Assembly (NCBI GenBank): GCA_023864145.1
Contig: JAIVER010000040.1
Coordinates: forward strand, 1 to 8,921
Direction: 5' to 3'
Source: Thiohalomonas sp.
Lineage (GTDB): Bacteria > Pseudomonadota > Gammaproteobacteria > GRL18
DNA: 8,921 nucleotides
A program made the position numbers and the translations under genes. Below the pieces are notes generated by a model that made no database searches, was not told where the DNA came from, and saw only the letters and a list, made by a program, of their open reading frames with translations. Shown here piece after piece: positions 8,200 to 8,921 of the stretch (its first letter is position 1; each line of letters starts with the position of its first letter).

Positions 8200-8235
8200 A
8201 AACCCACTATCTCAATATTTTAAGAAAGTGGGTTT
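8200..8235 (-). other. Stem-loop upstream of rlmN
   Basis: A perfect 9-bp stem (AAACCCACT at 8200-8208 with AGTGGGTTT at 8227-8235) is extended by 3 bp (TCT/AGA) beyond an A-A mismatch, leaving a loop of about 10 bases. In the direction of transcription it stands after iscX and about 24 bases before the rlmN start. Only a short T run follows the stem on the minus strand, so it is a weak candidate for an intrinsic terminator. It could equally be a leader structure of rlmN mRNA. Confidence 0.55.
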
Positions 8236-8251
8236 GATTATCATTAAATGG

Positions 8252-8463
8252 TTAACCTAAATAAATCAATTGAACCGTAGCGAGAGCGATCAAGGTGCTG
8301 GAGATTCAAGGCTTTACAGTTTATTTTGAATTTATTCGCACCCCAAGGGCACTTCCTTCGGGGCGTAGTCACCCTACGGGTGAATTCAAAATGCTCTGAA
8401 AAGTCTTGAAGATTCAGTGCATTGGACGTTCGCAGTAGGTTCAAGTGATTTCTTTAGGGTTAA
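8252..8463. mobile_element. Palindromic MITE-like element 2 (about 212 bp, 25/26-bp imperfect terminal inverted repeats)
   Basis: The ends 8252-8276 and 8438-8463 are inverted repeats that differ by one missing C and two substitutions; both begin with TTAACC on their own outward strand. Imperfect complementarity continues inward (for example ATTTTGAATT near 8321 against GAATTCAAAAT near 8381). The centre holds two tight hairpins: 8341-8363 (CCCCAAGG against CCTTCGGGG) and 8364-8378 (CGTAG against CTACG). Ends of TA or TTAA on both sides are compatible with a target duplication. A 66-codon TTG-started frame crosses nearly the whole element on the minus strand but looks like a by-product of the repeat. 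The element occupies the place where ndk normally lies between iscX and rlmN and accounts for most of the 314-bp gene-free interval 8177-8490; the rest holds the hairpin at 8200-8235 and nothing else I can identify. Confidence 0.8.
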
Positions 8464-8490
8464 GTTTAGCCTGCGGTAAAAAGTCTATTC

Positions 8491-8685
8491 TCAATCTTTA
8501 ATCCATCTCATCTGAATGGCCTCAAGAATTTTTTCACCACAGTGCTCTTCTGTTTCTTCAAATCCATCAAGGGCTAAAACCCATGACATCAGATCTGGAA
8601 AGTTGACATACTGAGGATCCACATCTGGATATTTTTCATCCAACTCAATAACAATCTCATGGATATCTGTCCATCTAATTCCCAT
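8491..8685 (-). CDS. iscX: Fe-S cluster assembly protein IscX
   Basis: Small acidic protein that binds IscS and iron and tunes the rate of Fe-S cluster assembly, competing with the frataxin homologue CyaY. The 64 residues (E. coli IscX is 66) align along their whole length with the family: the start MGIRWTD (MGLKWTD in E. coli), YPDVDP, the FPDLMSWVLALDGF segment, and the C-terminal EKILEAIQMRWI. The start is an ATG with a strong Shine-Dalgarno (GGGGAG, 7 bases upstream). IscX is normally the last gene of the isc operon, after fdx. Here no fdx or other isc gene lies immediately upstream; instead there is about 135 bp containing a promoter-like sequence, so iscX appears to be transcribed on its own or as the head of the rlmN operon. 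Confidence 0.96.
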   Translation of the reverse strand: MGIRWTDIHEIVIELDEKYPDVDPQYVNFPDLMSWVLALDGFEETEEHCGEKILEAIQMRWIKD

Positions 8686-8690
8686 AACAT

Positions 8691-8699
8691 TTCTCCCCT
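8691..8699 (-). promoter_or_regulatory. Strong Shine-Dalgarno of iscX
   Basis: AGGGGAGAA on the minus strand, with 7 bases between the GGGGAG core and the iscX ATG. It is the best Shine-Dalgarno in the window and fixes the iscX start. Confidence 0.8.
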
Positions 8700-8790
8700 A
8701 TAAAATTCAATGACACAACTTAATGATTTTCAGAAAGCATATTAACCCTAAATTTTAATAGAGAATTAAAAACTTAAATTATTACCGTGT

Positions 8791-8819
8791 AATATACTCA
8801 AGTATATATGGATTGACAA
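8791..8819 (-). promoter_or_regulatory. Sigma-70-like promoter for iscX
   Basis: On the minus strand a -35 box TTGTCA (8814-8819) and a -10 box TATATT (8791-8796) are separated by exactly 17 bases; each box matches consensus at 5 of 6 positions. Transcription would start near 8784, giving an iscX leader of about 100 bases. Two dyads overlap it: ATATACT-CA-AGTATAT (8792-8807) covers the -10 box and spacer, and TATTAC-CGT-GTAATA (8780-8794) covers the -10 box and the predicted start. Either could be an operator; no specific regulator is recognisable from the sequences. Confidence 0.6.
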
Positions 8820-8820
8820 A

Positions 8821-8921
8821 ATGTCTATAGCCAATCAACTTGAAAATGCAGGATCGAACACTTGGAAATTATCATTAATTCGAGAATCTAATGATTTTTC
8901 AATGCTCGGTAAAATTTCATC
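8821..8921 (+). CDS. Possible 5' end of an unidentified plus-strand gene (truncated by the window edge)
   Basis: A frame opens at ATG 8821 and stays open to the end of the window (33 complete codons, beginning MSIANQLENAGSNTW). It would run divergently from iscX. A GGA 8 bases upstream is a weak Shine-Dalgarno, and no convincing plus-strand promoter is visible; the ATG lies 2 bp beyond the iscX -35 box. The product is not recognisable. A competing reading exists: on the minus strand the frame ending at the TGA at 8835-8837 is open from the window edge for 28 codons and could be the tail of a gene upstream of iscX. The available length cannot decide between the two, or exclude that neither is coding. 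Confidence 0.33.
   Translation, partial: MSIANQLENAGSNTWKLSLIRESNDFSMLGKIS

Noticed and set aside
8177..8220. Possible rlmN promoter (TTGAGA, 18 bp, TATAGA) on the minus strand
   Set aside because: The -10 match is only 4 of 6 and it would place the transcript start at the ATG itself; it also overlaps the hairpin. Too weak to call.
8244..8444. 66-codon minus-strand frame (starting at TTG) between iscX and rlmN
   Set aside because: It begins and ends with the palindromic element 2 and follows its inverted-repeat and hairpin sequence; no Shine-Dalgarno precedes it and it resembles no protein family I can name. Frames like this are easily annotated as hypothetical proteins wherever such a repeat occurs.

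Overview
The window carries a compact, almost entirely minus-strand block of conserved housekeeping genes from a gammaproteobacterium of fairly low GC. On the minus strand the order is iscX - rlmN - pilF - rodZ - hisS - yfgM - bamB - der. This matches the well-known gammaproteobacterial cluster ([isc operon]-iscX-ndk-rlmN-pilF-rodZ-ispG-hisS-yfgM-bamB-der), except that ndk and ispG are absent from their usual slots. Every protein assignment rests on clear family motifs; genus and species cannot be read from the sequence.

Layout from left to right: positions 1-98 are 14 perfect copies of a 7-bp tandem repeat cut by the window edge, ending 7 bp after the der stop codon. der, bamB and yfgM follow at 106-3366, tightly packed, with a 1-base TAATG overlap between yfgM and bamB. 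A 154-bp palindromic, MITE-like element (3393-3546) sits between yfgM and hisS. hisS (3579-4868) uses a TTG start. rodZ and pilF overlap (4976-6903), rlmN lies at 7010-8176, and a 314-bp gene-free interval (8177-8490) holds a hairpin plus a second, 212-bp palindromic element. iscX (8491-8685) has its own promoter-like sequence with two dyads, and a possible plus-strand gene is cut off at the right edge.

The genes combine translation and RNA maturation (Der ribosome assembly, HisS tRNA charging, RlmN methylation of 23S rRNA and tRNA), envelope assembly (BamB in the outer-membrane beta-barrel machine, YfgM at the Sec translocon, RodZ in cell shape, PilF as type IV pilus pilotin) and Fe-S biogenesis (IscX, relevant to the radical-SAM enzyme RlmN next door). 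They most likely form one or two long transcripts running right to left.

No new multi-gene system is visible. The most interesting content is non-coding: the heptamer array, and two palindromic elements that differ in their terminal repeats but share subterminal motifs (CGTAGCGA on one side, CGCAGTAGG on the other) in the same orientation and at nearly the same distance from their ends. They look like members of one miniature transposable-element superfamily that has entered a housekeeping operon.
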